NCBI GenBank assembly: GCA_039024635.1
Contig: JBCCQA010000020.1
Coordinates: forward strand, 44,619 to 108,618
Source: Kuafuiihalomonas sp039024635
Lineage (GTDB): Bacteria > Myxococcota > Kuafuiibacteriia > Kuafuiibacteriales > Kuafuiibacteriaceae
Direction of reading: 5' to 3'
Length of the DNA stretch: 64,000 nt
Part shown: piece by piece, positions 1 to 8,614 of the stretch
Layout of the letters: each line of letters begins with the position of its first letter
How positions within the stretch are numbered: the stretch's first letter is position 1
Translations under genes and position numbers: made by a program
Notes under the pieces: generated by a model
Seen by the model: only the letters and a program-made list of their open reading frames with translations
The model's database searches: none
Told to the model about the DNA's origin: nothing

Positions 1-1
1 C

Positions 2-181
2 CTAACCGGTCGGGAGGGCATTCGAGCTCTGGTCCTCGATCCCCTGCTTCCCGCCCCTTTGGTCGACGTGCGCAAGCGCCGAGAGCTTCAGGACACGCTG
101 CGGGCCTATGACGTTCGGGGGCAGACCCTTTGGCGTCGCTTCTTAGGCGAGTTGCTCGCCGACGAGGGAGAAGCGGCTTGA
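2..181 (+). CDS. C-terminal fragment of an unidentified protein
   Basis: An open frame runs from the left edge to a TGA at 179-181 and gives 59 residues of a gene whose start lies outside the window. It has no stop, keeps the GC-rich third positions of its neighbours, and ends in an acidic helix-like tail (GELLADEGEAA). I do not recognise the family. The stop overlaps the probable TTG start of the desaturase gene (TTGA at 178-181), so the two are probably co-transcribed and translationally coupled. Confidence 0.5.
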   Translation, partial: LTGREGIRALVLDPLLPAPLVDVRKRRELQDTLRAYDVRGQTLWRRFLGELLADEGEAA

Positions 182-1158
182 GGGATTGGCGCAGCGCCTT
201 CAGTCGAGAGGAGCTTCGGTCCCTTCGACGTATCCGAGACCGAGACGGCTGGATGATGGTGTTGAGCAACTTCGCCTTGGTGGCCGTGGCTATGGGGGCG
301 GTGGCTCTCCTCCCGCGCTGGTGGACGGTCATCCCCGCGCTGTTCCTCATCGGGGGTCGCCAGCTGGGGATGGCCATCGTGATGCACGAGGCCGCCCATC
401 GGACGCTCTTCAAGAGCCGTGTCCTCAACGACGCAGTGGGGGACTGGGGCGGGGCATACTGGGTTTTTCTTTCGGTCCCCCTCTATCGACCCTATCACCT
501 GCAGCATCACGCCCACGCCGGCACGGACGAGGATCCGGATCTGCCGCTCAAGACGCCCTACCCGGCGGGTCGGGCCAGTCTGGCTCGAAAGGTCTTGCGG
601 GACCTTCTGTTCGTGACCGGCGTGAAGCGCTTCTTTGCGACCGTGAAGCTCCTGCTCGACGCCGCTCAATCCTCTGAGCTCCGGACCGGTGCCGGGCCGG
701 CCGAGGGGGGCGCCCGCTTCTTCGGACAAGCCATCTCGAGCCGGGATGCCCGTAGAGCCTTGTTGGGCTTTGCGTCCACCCAGTTCGGCCTGCTGGGCCT
801 GCTCACCGGCTTGGGCCATTCGGAGCTCTTCCTGTTATGGGTCGCGGCCTGGTTGGGCCCATACAGCCTTTCAATGCGCGTTCGAAGCATTGCCGAACAC
901 GGGATGACGCCTCAAACGCGAGATCCCTTCCACAACACGCGAACCGTTCGAGCAAGCCTCCTGGAGCGGCTTCTCTTCGCCCCCAACCGAGTGAACTTCC
1001 ACCTGGAGCATCACCTCGCCATGACGGTTCCTCACGCCCAGCTGCCCCGCATGCACCGTATGCTTCGTGAGCGCGGCCTCCTGGAAGGGGCGGCCGTGGT
1101 CGAAGGCTATCCGTCGGTCCTCGTCGAAGCGGCCCGTTCGCAGACGGCTGTGCCATGA
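178..1158 (+). CDS. Membrane fatty acid desaturase family protein
   Basis: This 326-residue integral membrane protein is a probable di-iron fatty acid desaturase/hydroxylase that inserts a double bond or hydroxyl group into an acyl chain. The three histidine boxes are visible: HEAAH near residue 75, HLQHH near 110 and HLEHH near 275. Hydrophobic segments flank the first box. The length fits the family (300-370 residues). The frame is open further upstream, to a TTG at 130, but a TTG at 178 has AGGGAG about 9 bases ahead and overlaps the preceding stop, so I prefer it. The acyl substrate and regiospecificity cannot be read from the sequence. A carotenoid ketolase/hydroxylase-like role in the same superfamily is the main alternative. 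Confidence 0.85.
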   Translation: MRDWRSAFSREELRSLRRIRDRDGWMMVLSNFALVAVAMGAVALLPRWWTVIPALFLIGGRQLGMAIVMHEAAHRTLFKSRVLNDAVGDWGGAYWVFLSVPLYRPYHLQHHAHAGTDEDPDLPLKTPYPAGRASLARKVLRDLLFVTGVKRFFATVKLLLDAAQSSELRTGAGPAEGGARFFGQAISSRDARRALLGFASTQFGLLGLLTGLGHSELFLLWVAAWLGPYSLSMRVRSIAEHGMTPQTRDPFHNTRTVRASLLERLLFAPNRVNFHLEHHLAMTVPHAQLPRMHRMLRERGLLEGAAVVEGYPSVLVEAARSQTAVP

Positions 1159-1165
1159 TGCTGCG

Positions 1166-1480
1166 ATGACGGATCTCGAAGCTCGCATCGACGGGGCCCC
1201 TGCTTGGCTCTCCTGAGTCGACCCGATGTCATGAACGACCGGGGCGAGGCGATGATCCTCGCCTTCGTGAAGGCCTTCGACCGACTCGACTCACCGATCA
1301 GAACGCTCCCTCGCTGTGCGCCTGACTTTGCGCGCCGCCTATCGGAGCTGGGAAGAGAACGAGCAACTCGCGCTGGAGTTGGCAGTGAGCTCCCAGGCGC
1401 TAGCCCAACACACCGAAGATTACGAGGCTGCGGTGGAAGCAATTCCGAACAAAGCTAGGCCGAAGTTCGAAGGCCGATGA
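1166..1480 (+). pseudogene. Eroded enoyl-CoA hydratase/isomerase remnant
   Basis: No intact frame covers this stretch, but pieces of a crotonase-family protein can be read by switching frames. It begins at an ATG (MTDLEARIDGA, frame of 1166) and continues in the +1-shifted frame as SRPDVMNDRGEAMILAFVKA, where crotonases have their N-terminal first helix. After about 1317 it returns to the first frame, reading RSWEENEQLALELAVSSQAL and ending KARPKFEGR before TGA at 1478, as crotonase C-termini do. Only about 105 codons remain of a usual 255-270, so the central part with the oxyanion-hole and catalytic residues is deleted. The family assignment is from remembered sequence patterns. Confidence 0.6.
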
Positions 1481-1522
1481 GCAGGCCATGACCTGAGGGG
1501 AGCGGAGTGCTAGACCCCCGGC

Positions 1523-2026
1523 ATGCGACGCCTCTTTCTCGCGCTCCTTCTCAGCTCCGCCGCCTGTGGCGGGCCCAAGGTCGAAGTCCAGCAGCTGGCT
1601 TCGACGGCAGGCAAGACGACCATTGGCTTCGGTGGCCGCCGCCCCGCCGAGACCGGCTTCGAGTCCGCCGAACTCCCCGAGCAGTTTCGAGACCTGGCCC
1701 GTCGTACGGTTCGAGACGTCCTCATCACCAAGGGGTACAGCGCCGCCATTCCTCCCGCTGAGCCCGATCTCCTCATGTACGTGGGGGTGGGGCGCCGGGC
1801 CCGAAAGGTGACGGATGCCGTCCTGCAGCGAGACCCATTTTTGCCCGACTTCATCGTCGACGAGGGAAGCATCGTCTTTGACGTGTTCGCGGGCGAAGAG
1901 CTCATCTATCGATCGGCCGTTCAGGGGGCCCTCAAGAAGGAGCCCGATCCGGATCGCTTCGCGATCGCGCTCCGCAAAGCCCTACAGGACTTCCCGCCCG
2001 CCGACTCTGCAGCGCCGAGCAAGTAG
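1523..2026 (+). CDS. DUF4136-like lipoprotein
   Basis: A 167-residue secreted lipoprotein. The N-terminus is a short basic start, a hydrophobic core and a lipobox (LLLSSAAC, Cys near residue 15), so the mature protein should be lipid-anchored in the envelope. The rest resembles the DUF4136 pattern: a segment with a DLLMYVGVG strand in the middle, a variable loop, then GSIVFDVFAGEELIYRSAVQ followed by a short helix. No catalytic residues are evident and the family has no firm function. The ATG follows the eroded crotonase by 42 bases. The match to DUF4136 is by pattern only. Confidence 0.65.
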   Translation: MRRLFLALLLSSAACGGPKVEVQQLASTAGKTTIGFGGRRPAETGFESAELPEQFRDLARRTVRDVLITKGYSAAIPPAEPDLLMYVGVGRRARKVTDAVLQRDPFLPDFIVDEGSIVFDVFAGEELIYRSAVQGALKKEPDPDRFAIALRKALQDFPPADSAAPSK

Positions 2027-2038
2027 CGCTTCGAGCTC

Positions 2039-2707
2039 TCACACCGGCTGAAGGACATGGAGGCCGAAGGGGTTGTCTGCGGGCTGGGCCATGGTCCACT
2101 GAACATCCACCTTGGGGCCGATGCCTTCGGCCAGCTGCCACTCGGGCGAAAGCTCGCCCGGGGATTCGATCTGCTCGATGAGCAGGCTCTGCATCAGGGC
2201 CGAAGCTTCCTGCGGGAACAGGTCGCCTTCGAGAACCACGTCGGGCAGCCCGAAGCTCTTCATGCCCCACGACCGATAGCGGTCTCGGTGACCGAGCACG
2301 ACGAAGGCGCGAAAGAGGTCGAAGGGATGGCCTGCGGCCATGGCGCGCCAGGCTCGGGCGGGATGGGCCTTGCCAGAGCTTGCGACGTGGACGGCCAGGC
2401 TGCCCGGGGTCTCCAAGAGTCTAGCGACCCCTTTGAGGAGGGCCCGGGCCGCTCTGGGCTCTTGGCGCCCGACCTCGGTGCGCAAACGCAAGACCGATTC
2501 GTGGGCCTTCACTCGATTGAGCTCGCGCTCCGACATTTCGAGAAAGGCCGAGGCGCGCTCGAAGACTTCGGCTAGGCGCTCCGAGGGGCCTTCGAGGCTG
2601 GCCTGGGCCATGGCCTCAGCCTGCTCCAGAACTGCGGGGTGCTCCCGGGCGCTCCAGCGCCCGGGAATTTCGATCTCGAGCTCGGCCGTCACGCGCGCCA
2701 GGACCAC
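2039..2707 (-). CDS. Uncharacterised protein, possibly DUF4261-like
   Basis: A soluble protein of about 222 residues without signal peptide or membrane segment. I choose a GTG at 2707 because the upstream small gene ends at 2734 and the reading frame before this GTG is poor in protein-like content; other starts in the same frame are possible. The middle is helical and charged, and the C-terminal half contains GMKSFGLPDVVLEGDL and a Pro-rich end. The GM-x-x-FGLP-x pattern near the C-terminus is reminiscent of DUF4261 proteins, but this is a weak memory match. It follows the small charged protein gene by 26 bases, probably in one transcript. Confidence 0.5.
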   Translation of the reverse strand: MVLARVTAELEIEIPGRWSAREHPAVLEQAEAMAQASLEGPSERLAEVFERASAFLEMSERELNRVKAHESVLRLRTEVGRQEPRAARALLKGVARLLETPGSLAVHVASSGKAHPARAWRAMAAGHPFDLFRAFVVLGHRDRYRSWGMKSFGLPDVVLEGDLFPQEASALMQSLLIEQIESPGELSPEWQLAEGIGPKVDVQWTMAQPADNPFGLHVLQPV

Positions 2708-2733
2708 GGCATCTCGTTCTAGCCTGGGCGCTC

Positions 2734-2988
2734 TCAGGTCGCGAGCTTGAGCCGATTTCGGGCTTGCTTGGTCGTGATGCTGATCCAGGCCTTGATGAAC
2801 TGACCTCCGGTCTTGGCCATGCCCCGCCCGTCTCGCCACAGCTCCTGGGCGTAGCTCTTTGTCTTGCGCCGAAAGCTGTCGAACTGGCTCTCCAGGTCCT
2901 TCCGGTGCAGGTCGACCTCGACTCGGGTAACCTCGATGGGGGTGGCCTGGGTGTCCTCGGGTGCATTCTCTTTGTTCACGTTTTCCAT
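2734..2988 (-). CDS. Small highly charged protein, unknown
   Basis: An 84-residue protein starting at ATG 2988, five bases after an AAGGAG Shine-Dalgarno; a GTG 15 bases further upstream is less well placed. It has an acidic N-terminus (MENVNKENAPEDTQ), a central amphipathic helix rich in Lys/Asp/Arg with aromatic residues, and a basic C-terminus. No membrane segment or metal motif is seen. It is the first gene of a two-gene unit with the 222-residue protein. Function unknown. Confidence 0.5.
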   Translation of the reverse strand: MENVNKENAPEDTQATPIEVTRVEVDLHRKDLESQFDSFRRKTKSYAQELWRDGRGMAKTGGQFIKAWISITTKQARNRLKLAT

Positions 2989-3067
2989 GATCTCTCCTTC
3001 CACGCTCGCTCATGACGCGACGTGTTATCTGCCCGAGAATAGCGACATAGCGCGGTGCGTCAAGAGC

Positions 3068-3352
3068 TCAAACGGGTGGATGGACGATTTGGAGACCGAT
3101 GGCCAGGCTCAGGTTCAGGGCGACCGCCGCCAGGACAACGTAGTCAGGGGGCCGGAGCGGCAGGACGAGGCCAATGCCGAAGGCCAGGAGGCCGCCAACG
3201 GTCTGGCCGTACCAGCCCATGCGAATGCCGTCCTCCTGAAGGCCCCAGAACCATGTGCCCCTCGTTGGATCGTAGCCGAGGGCCCAGTCCGGCCGCATCA
3301 AGAGCAGTCCGTGCACGAGGCAAAAGAGGACGAGGCCGAGGCGCCAGTTCAC
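3068..3352 (-). CDS. Small three-helix membrane protein
   Basis: A 94-residue membrane protein. Its GTG start at 3352 overlaps the stop of the upstream membrane protein gene (GTGA), which fixes the start and implies translational coupling. Three hydrophobic helices are apparent: LGLVLFCLVHGLLL, a Gly-rich TVGGLLAFGIGLVL, and VVLAAVALNLSLAIGLQIV. An aromatic loop (GTWFWGLQEDGIRMGWYG) joins the first two. No family is recognised. It is the last gene of the run that begins with the heme lipoprotein at 8527, so an envelope role is likely. Confidence 0.55.
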   Translation of the reverse strand: MNWRLGLVLFCLVHGLLLMRPDWALGYDPTRGTWFWGLQEDGIRMGWYGQTVGGLLAFGIGLVLPLRPPDYVVLAAVALNLSLAIGLQIVHPPV

Positions 3353-3780
3353 AGCGCTTCGAGGGTGACGAGCCAGCCACCTACTACGCCCGCAAAAAGG
3401 ACGCCGCCGACGGCCGTTACGCCCAGCCAATCCGCAAGCCGACCCCCGAGGGTCGGACCCCGGCGAAGACCCGCCTGCGCCACCAGCAGAGCGGCGGCGC
3501 TGACCGCGACGTGCTCCTTGATCTCGAATAGCAAGGAAGCCTGCGGCATTTCGAGATCGAAGCCAGGCCGGATCTCGGTTCGGAACTCGGGGTAGATCAC
3601 AGCGCCCAGCAGAAGCACGAGGAGGCACAGAAGGGCGGACACCAGCGAGTAGCTTCGCAAAAGGCGAGTCGCGATCTGCTGGCCCCGCAGCCTTCGGTAG
3701 CAGGTCATTGCGTTGTGAATGGCTGCGCCGGCCAAGGCGGCTGCGGCCGCGCCGTGAAGCAGCAGCAGGGCCTTGCTCAT
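3349..3780 (-). CDS. Four-helix membrane protein with conserved-looking histidines
   Basis: A 143-residue protein predicted to cross the membrane four times, with short loops and both ends probably on one side. Histidines sit inside or beside helices (LLLHGA near residue 9, AAIHNAM near 22, FEIKEHVAVS near 90). Such an arrangement can bind heme b in small cytochrome-like membrane proteins, but no family match is claimed. The ATG overlaps the stop of the M28 peptidase gene (ATGA at 3777-3780), and its own stop overlaps the start of the next small membrane gene, so the three are tightly coupled. Confidence 0.6.
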   Translation of the reverse strand: MSKALLLLHGAAAAALAGAAIHNAMTCYRRLRGQQIATRLLRSYSLVSALLCLLVLLLGAVIYPEFRTEIRPGFDLEMPQASLLFEIKEHVAVSAAALLVAQAGLRRGPTLGGRLADWLGVTAVGGVLFAGVVGGWLVTLEAL

Positions 3781-5159
3781 CGGTCCTGGGCGAGAGGGCG
3801 GTAGCTTCCATTCGTGTTGGCTACGGCCCAGATCAAGGTGGCGTAAACGGCGACGTTCTGGTCGAGGTTCTTGGGGTCGATGCGGTCGATGGTGTCGTCG
3901 GCCGTGTGGTGGACGTCGAAGTAGTCAGTTCCGTCCTGCTTGGGGATGAGCGAAGGGACGCCTTCGCCGCGGAGCGGGTAGATGTCGGGACCTGGCCCCA
4001 TGCCGTTCTCGCCCAAGATCACCTTCAGATGCTGGACCCGGGTGTGGAGGTCCTCGATCTTGGGCCAGGCCGCTTCGCCGACATCGGCCGACAGCGCGTA
4101 GATCGGTCCAGCCCCGAAGTCGGACTCGGCGGCGAGCACGTGTTGGTCCAACGTGTCGGCATGGGTCTTCGCGTACGCCTTGGCTCCGACGAGGCCCACC
4201 TCCTCGGCCCCGAAGAGGACGACGCGCACCGTTCGCTCGGGGCGCTGGGGCATCTGCCGCAAGAGCTGGAGGGTGGCCATCACGATACCCACCCCTGCGC
4301 CGTCGTCGATCGCGCCCGTGCCCAGATCCCAGGAATCCAGGTGAGCGCCGATGAGCACGATCTCTTCAGGGCGGGTCCGTCCCTTTAGGTCGGCCACGAC
4401 GTTCCCGGTGGGACGGGTTCCGGTTCGTCGGGGACGGAGCTCGAGACGCAGCCGTACGTCGTCGGAAAGGGCCAGGATCCGGCTCAGCTGCTCGGCGTCG
4501 GGCACCGACAAAGCGGCGGCTGGTATTGCCGGCGCGTCCTCCGCGTAGCGCAGCATGCCCGTGTGGGGGAATCGATGGTGGTCGGTTCCCACGGATCGGA
4601 TGACGACGGCCTGGGCACCCTTTCGGGCCGCCGTGCTCGGGCCACGACTTCTAATTCGGACCACCGCGCCGTAGCCCGAGCCATCCTGGGTCCGAGCCAT
4701 CGACTGATCGATGAATATGATCTTGCCCTTTACCTCGGCGTTCGCTCGGGCCTCCAGGTCGTCGAGGCTTCGCACCCGAAGGACCGGCGCCTCCAGTCCG
4801 CCCTTGGGCGTAGCCACGCTGAGGCCGAGGGCAGTGATGCTGAGCGCCTGAGGATAGGGTCGGGTTACCGTGGCCTTCTCGACGCCCCGCTCCCAACCCT
4901 CTACGGTGGCGGGCTCGATCCGGGCTTCGAAGCCGAGCTCGTCGAACTTCTCGACCGCCCAGGCTCGCGCTCTGGCTTCGGCCTCCGTCCCGGCTAGCCG
5001 GGCTCCCACCTTGGTCGTCAGCGATTCGACGATCGCGTAGGCCGAGGTCCCTTTGGCGGCCTGGGCTTGAAGACTCTGGAGCTCGGCGTCCAGGGTGTCA
5101 GGCGTCGCGCCGGCGACGGTCAAGCCCAAGAGGGCGGCGCGCAACATGGCCGGGACCAT
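3777..5159 (-). CDS. M28 family zinc metallopeptidase, exported
   Basis: A 460-residue peptidase related to carboxypeptidase Q / M28 aminopeptidases, which remove single amino acids from peptides using two zinc ions. A hydrophobic N-terminus (MLRAALLGLTVAGATP) acts as signal peptide. A PA-like domain occupies roughly residues 110-230, then the catalytic domain shows GAHLDSWDLGTGAIDDGAG (His and Asp ligands, about residue 270), GAEEVGL (catalytic Glu pair), ESDFGAGP and a late DVHHTADD (His ligand). All expected ligands are present. Start is uncertain: ATG 5159, ATG 5147 or a TTG at 5183 all lack a convincing Shine-Dalgarno. It lies 30 bases after the DUF1552 gene and overlaps the next gene by ATGA. 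Confidence 0.85.
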   Translation of the reverse strand: MVPAMLRAALLGLTVAGATPDTLDAELQSLQAQAAKGTSAYAIVESLTTKVGARLAGTEAEARARAWAVEKFDELGFEARIEPATVEGWERGVEKATVTRPYPQALSITALGLSVATPKGGLEAPVLRVRSLDDLEARANAEVKGKIIFIDQSMARTQDGSGYGAVVRIRSRGPSTAARKGAQAVVIRSVGTDHHRFPHTGMLRYAEDAPAIPAAALSVPDAEQLSRILALSDDVRLRLELRPRRTGTRPTGNVVADLKGRTRPEEIVLIGAHLDSWDLGTGAIDDGAGVGIVMATLQLLRQMPQRPERTVRVVLFGAEEVGLVGAKAYAKTHADTLDQHVLAAESDFGAGPIYALSADVGEAAWPKIEDLHTRVQHLKVILGENGMGPGPDIYPLRGEGVPSLIPKQDGTDYFDVHHTADDTIDRIDPKNLDQNVAVYATLIWAVANTNGSYRPLAQDR

Positions 5160-5189
5160 CCTCGGCCCCGCCAGGGGAGGCAAGTCTTC

Positions 5190-6464
5190 TCAAGCGAGGG
5201 CGGCCGAGATCACCTTACCCCCGTCGACGTCCTCGTTCAGCGCCTCCTCAGGGAGGCCCAACAGCCGGCCCAGGGTCTTGCCGGTCGATTCCAAGGTCTG
5301 CTCGTACGGGATGTCGCCCTGGTCGGTTCCGACGCCCGTTCCGGACTCGATTCCGGTCGAGCCCCAGTCGTTCCCCCGGGGCTGAATGCCGCCGATGACG
5401 CCCGGGCGCACGCCGGGACCAGAAACGACCATGACATGGTGGTGCGCGTTGTGGTCCCGCCCTTGGGTCCCCTTTTTGGACAGGGTTCGACCAAAGACGT
5501 TGAGGGTGGCCACTACGACCTTGTCGGCCAGTCCGAGCTCTTCGAGCTGGGCATGGAGGCTAGCCAGATGACCGACGCCGGCAACAGTCTCCTCCACCTC
5601 GTCGGCCAGGTTCCCGTCGTTGTGGTTGTCGCGTCCGAAGCGAATGTTGAGGGCCAAGGCAGGCGAGACGTTCATCGCCGCCAGCACCGCGGCCGCCCGG
5701 ACCTGGTCGCCGTCACCGTTCCCTTGAATGGCGTCCAGTCTATCCAAGAGGTCTTCGGAGATGTTCCGGGCCTCAGACCGAGTCTGAGCGAAGCGGTCCA
5801 TCATCCGGATCTGTTGCGGCGTTCCGTCGACCTTCAGCGAGGCGTACATAGCGTCCAGCTCGGCGTCGCGGAGAGACTGGAGTCGAGCCAACGCGTCGTC
5901 GTTGGATGCCAGCGCCGCCTTGACCGACTGCGGTCGAAGGAGGGCTAGCCGGCGGCCTTCGAAGGACAGCAGAGGAGCGCCCACGTTGACCGGCTCGGTC
6001 TGGACGGACTGAAAGGCCGGTCGAAGACGCTTCGCGAAGGCCGAGATCAGCATCTCGTTCCGTCGGACCGCGCCCATGAGGGTCATGACCTTGGAGTGAT
6101 TGCCGTGGGCGTTGGTGTAGGTCCCGTGATGGATGAAACAGGTCCGGTCTAGGACGCGCTGTGGTAGCTGAGTCCAGGCTCGGGCACCGATGTGGTTTCG
6201 GTCTCCCAATCGAATCTCGGTGGGCAGGAAGTCCTCGCCCGTCGGGTGCACGATGCCGTCGACGTAGGCGCCTGGGCAGTTGGCGTTCACCGGGTCACCG
6301 GCCTGGCTGGCCACGAGGATGAGCATCTTGGCCTCGGCCGCGCTCTGCGCCCACGCCGAAGGCGGTCGAAGGAACATCGACGCCGGCAGTCCTGTGGCCA
6401 GGGACCGCAGGCCGACCGTACCCGCCCCGAAGAGAGTTCGTCGAAGGAGTTCTCTGCGCTCCAT
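5190..6464 (-). CDS. DUF1552 domain secreted protein (Tat signal)
   Basis: A 424-residue member of the DUF1552 family, common in Planctomycetes and Myxococcota. The N-terminus ERRELLRRTLFGAGTVGL followed by an Ala-Gln-Ser cleavage region is a twin-arginine-like export signal, implying a folded or cofactor-bearing exported protein. Typical family features include GSYTN-like HHGTYTNAHGNHSKVMTLMG and the late segments NVFGRTLSKKGTQGRDHNAH and HHHVMVVSGPGV, which resemble sulfatase/alkaline phosphatase-fold metal sites. Function is not established. ATG 6464 follows the stop of the heme lipoprotein by two bases, which fixes the start and marks co-expression; these two families are regularly adjacent. 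Confidence 0.88.
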   Translation of the reverse strand: MERRELLRRTLFGAGTVGLRSLATGLPASMFLRPPSAWAQSAAEAKMLILVASQAGDPVNANCPGAYVDGIVHPTGEDFLPTEIRLGDRNHIGARAWTQLPQRVLDRTCFIHHGTYTNAHGNHSKVMTLMGAVRRNEMLISAFAKRLRPAFQSVQTEPVNVGAPLLSFEGRRLALLRPQSVKAALASNDDALARLQSLRDAELDAMYASLKVDGTPQQIRMMDRFAQTRSEARNISEDLLDRLDAIQGNGDGDQVRAAAVLAAMNVSPALALNIRFGRDNHNDGNLADEVEETVAGVGHLASLHAQLEELGLADKVVVATLNVFGRTLSKKGTQGRDHNAHHHVMVVSGPGVRPGVIGGIQPRGNDWGSTGIESGTGVGTDQGDIPYEQTLESTGKTLGRLLGLPEEALNEDVDGGKVISAALA

Positions 6465-6466
6465 GA

Positions 6467-8527
6467 TCAGATCCCCATGCTCACAACGAAGGGAGAGAGG
6501 CATCCGAGTATGAAGCTCGAGCGAAGCGCATCCCGTCTGTTGGCGAAGTCGTTGCCGCTCGCTTCGTCGAGCTGCGCCTTGGCCGACTCGAAGTGACTTT
6601 GGACGTGCCCCAGCATGGCGTCGTGCTGAGGGTGATTCGAAGACAGTCCCATCAGGCCTTCCACGATTCGAAGTACCGTGGCCTCTGGGTCGTTGATCGG
6701 GAAGCCGTCTTGCCCGATCCGATTCCGGGCGAGCTCCTCGCATATCTTCTCTTCGGCCGAACGAATGAAGATGTCGTCCTCGGTGATGACCACCGGTTCG
6801 ACGGCGGCCCGGGCGAAAGCGTCGTCAGGAATGGAGGGTACGAGATCTCGAACCCGTCCGTTGAAGGCGCAGGCCTGGGGAAAGTCGAGGCGGTTGGCGA
6901 GGATACTGCACAGGTGACGAGAGCGAGCGATGCCCACCTCCGCTCCGGTGCCGCCCTCGATGCACTCGGTGCCGGTGACGAGCGGCGAGGCCAGGAGCGC
7001 TCTCTGCATGGTCAGGAAGTCCATGCCGCTCTCGACGAAAGCGGCTTCGACCGCCTGAAAGACTTCGCCGGTCGGGCAAGCGTGACCGTTCACGTGGGTG
7101 CAGAGCTTCTGGACCCAGGCGCCGGGCAGGTCGGGATGCGCGGCCAAGATACGGCCGAGGTCTTCCACCCCGACGCCCGTTTCCCGAATGCCGGCGAAGA
7201 TGAACTCGGCATTGGTCGCGATGACCTCTGGATTGGTCTGATGGCCGTTGAAGGTGGAATAGGACTGGCGGAAGAACTGGCGCATCGGGTCCAGGCGCGA
7301 GTGGCAGCCGTAGCAACTGGTGCTCGGGTTGGCGTGGGCATCGTCGAGAGCATCGTCGAAGGCGGGAATGATGACGTCCTCTTCCTCGAAGCTCTCGTTG
7401 AGGGCGACGATCAGGGCCTGGTTGAGGTTGAGCCGGAAGCTGTTGCTGTCGTTGGTGAGCCAGGTTCCGGTGAAGGAGGGCGAGGTGAAGAAGCCGACTC
7501 GAGGAGTGTCGAGGACTAGCGTCGTGTCTTGTCGCATGGAGGGCAGGTCCAACCAGCTATCGACGGGCTCGTCGCCGTTGGGGGTTCGTATGGTGACGAG
7601 CCGCCAATCTGAGAAGTCTTCGGGTCGGACCCAGGGCGTCGTGTTCTTGCCCAGGCAGCGGGCACCATTGGGGCGGCCGAACATGTGCCGGAAGGCCGCC
7701 ATGTGGCGGTTGCGGTTCGAGACTTCGATCGAAGGCAGGTTGGGACAGTCCTGGCTGAGCTCCGGGTAGGAGAAGTTCATGAAGTCGGGATGCTCAGGGT
7801 TGAAGCTGTCCACGACCGGGATGTTCCGCTCCGCGTGGAAGACGACCCGTTCGAAGTCGGGCTGGCCTCGGTAGGCCCGGTCTCCAGCGTCGTCGAGGAT
7901 GTAGACGTCCCAAAAGGCCATGAGCTCCATCATGGCCGTGGTCATCATGAAGGTCTGGGTGGAGGCGATGCGGTCGAAGGGGAGGCCTTGCTGCACGATG
8001 TGGAGCGCGGTCCGGCTGAAGCTCTCCTGGAGGTTCTGGGTGAGCATCTCGTCATAGTTCTGGTAGAGCGCAAAGTTCCCCTGATCGAAGAGGTCCTCCA
8101 AGGCGTCGCCGCTGAACTCGTCTTGTTGCAGCGTCGTGGCGAGAAAGCGGAAGAGCTTTGGCTCTGCCTGGGGCAGGGCCTGCCACTGGCCCACCAGAAC
8201 CTCCAGGTCGGCGCCCTCTTGGAGGGCCTGCACTTCCTCCGGATCGAGGGCGAGTCCGGTGAGGAAGGTCTTCACTTTGCTCGCCGCTGTCAGTTGGGTG
8301 GGCAAGGCTTCGCAAACTGGTTCTGGCTCCGGGTTCGGGTCCGGCATGGGGTCGGGCTCGACGACCGGGTTCCCAACTCCTTCTCCCGGGTCCTGAATGG
8401 GGCCTTCGACTTCGCCGCCGCCCTCTGATCCCGACGCAACTGGGCTTGCAGAAGGGGGTGCGGGGGCACCTCCGATCTCTGCTTGGCCACAGCCGGCGAC
8501 GAGCAACAGTATTGAGAGCCTCCGCAC
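6467..8527 (-). CDS. DUF1592/DUF1588/DUF1585-type heme lipoprotein
   Basis: A 686-residue lipoprotein: lipobox LLLVAGC, then a Pro/Gly/Glu-rich linker (about residues 20-75), then a long helical region. A single CxxCH heme c motif (CYGCHSRLDP, near residue 405) sits where DUF1588 proteins carry theirs; the following Ser-Arg-Leu-Asp-Pro is characteristic. Additional cysteines follow (KLCTHVNGHAC, SRHLCSIL, PQACAF). The family occurs in large outer-envelope proteins paired with DUF1552 partners, thought to be involved in polymer or metal-linked oxidation, but this is unproven. First gene of the operon; its promoter should lie in 8528-8740. Confidence 0.85.
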   Translation of the reverse strand: MRRLSILLLVAGCGQAEIGGAPAPPSASPVASGSEGGGEVEGPIQDPGEGVGNPVVEPDPMPDPNPEPEPVCEALPTQLTAASKVKTFLTGLALDPEEVQALQEGADLEVLVGQWQALPQAEPKLFRFLATTLQQDEFSGDALEDLFDQGNFALYQNYDEMLTQNLQESFSRTALHIVQQGLPFDRIASTQTFMMTTAMMELMAFWDVYILDDAGDRAYRGQPDFERVVFHAERNIPVVDSFNPEHPDFMNFSYPELSQDCPNLPSIEVSNRNRHMAAFRHMFGRPNGARCLGKNTTPWVRPEDFSDWRLVTIRTPNGDEPVDSWLDLPSMRQDTTLVLDTPRVGFFTSPSFTGTWLTNDSNSFRLNLNQALIVALNESFEEEDVIIPAFDDALDDAHANPSTSCYGCHSRLDPMRQFFRQSYSTFNGHQTNPEVIATNAEFIFAGIRETGVGVEDLGRILAAHPDLPGAWVQKLCTHVNGHACPTGEVFQAVEAAFVESGMDFLTMQRALLASPLVTGTECIEGGTGAEVGIARSRHLCSILANRLDFPQACAFNGRVRDLVPSIPDDAFARAAVEPVVITEDDIFIRSAEEKICEELARNRIGQDGFPINDPEATVLRIVEGLMGLSSNHPQHDAMLGHVQSHFESAKAQLDEASGNDFANRRDALRSSFILGCLSPFVVSMGI

Positions 8528-8614
8528 AGCATTAAGCTACGCGATCGAAGACGGACATTTGAAGGGCCGGACGGGTCTCTAGTCGAGAATCCTCGCCTCG
8601 TGGTGAGCCGACCC

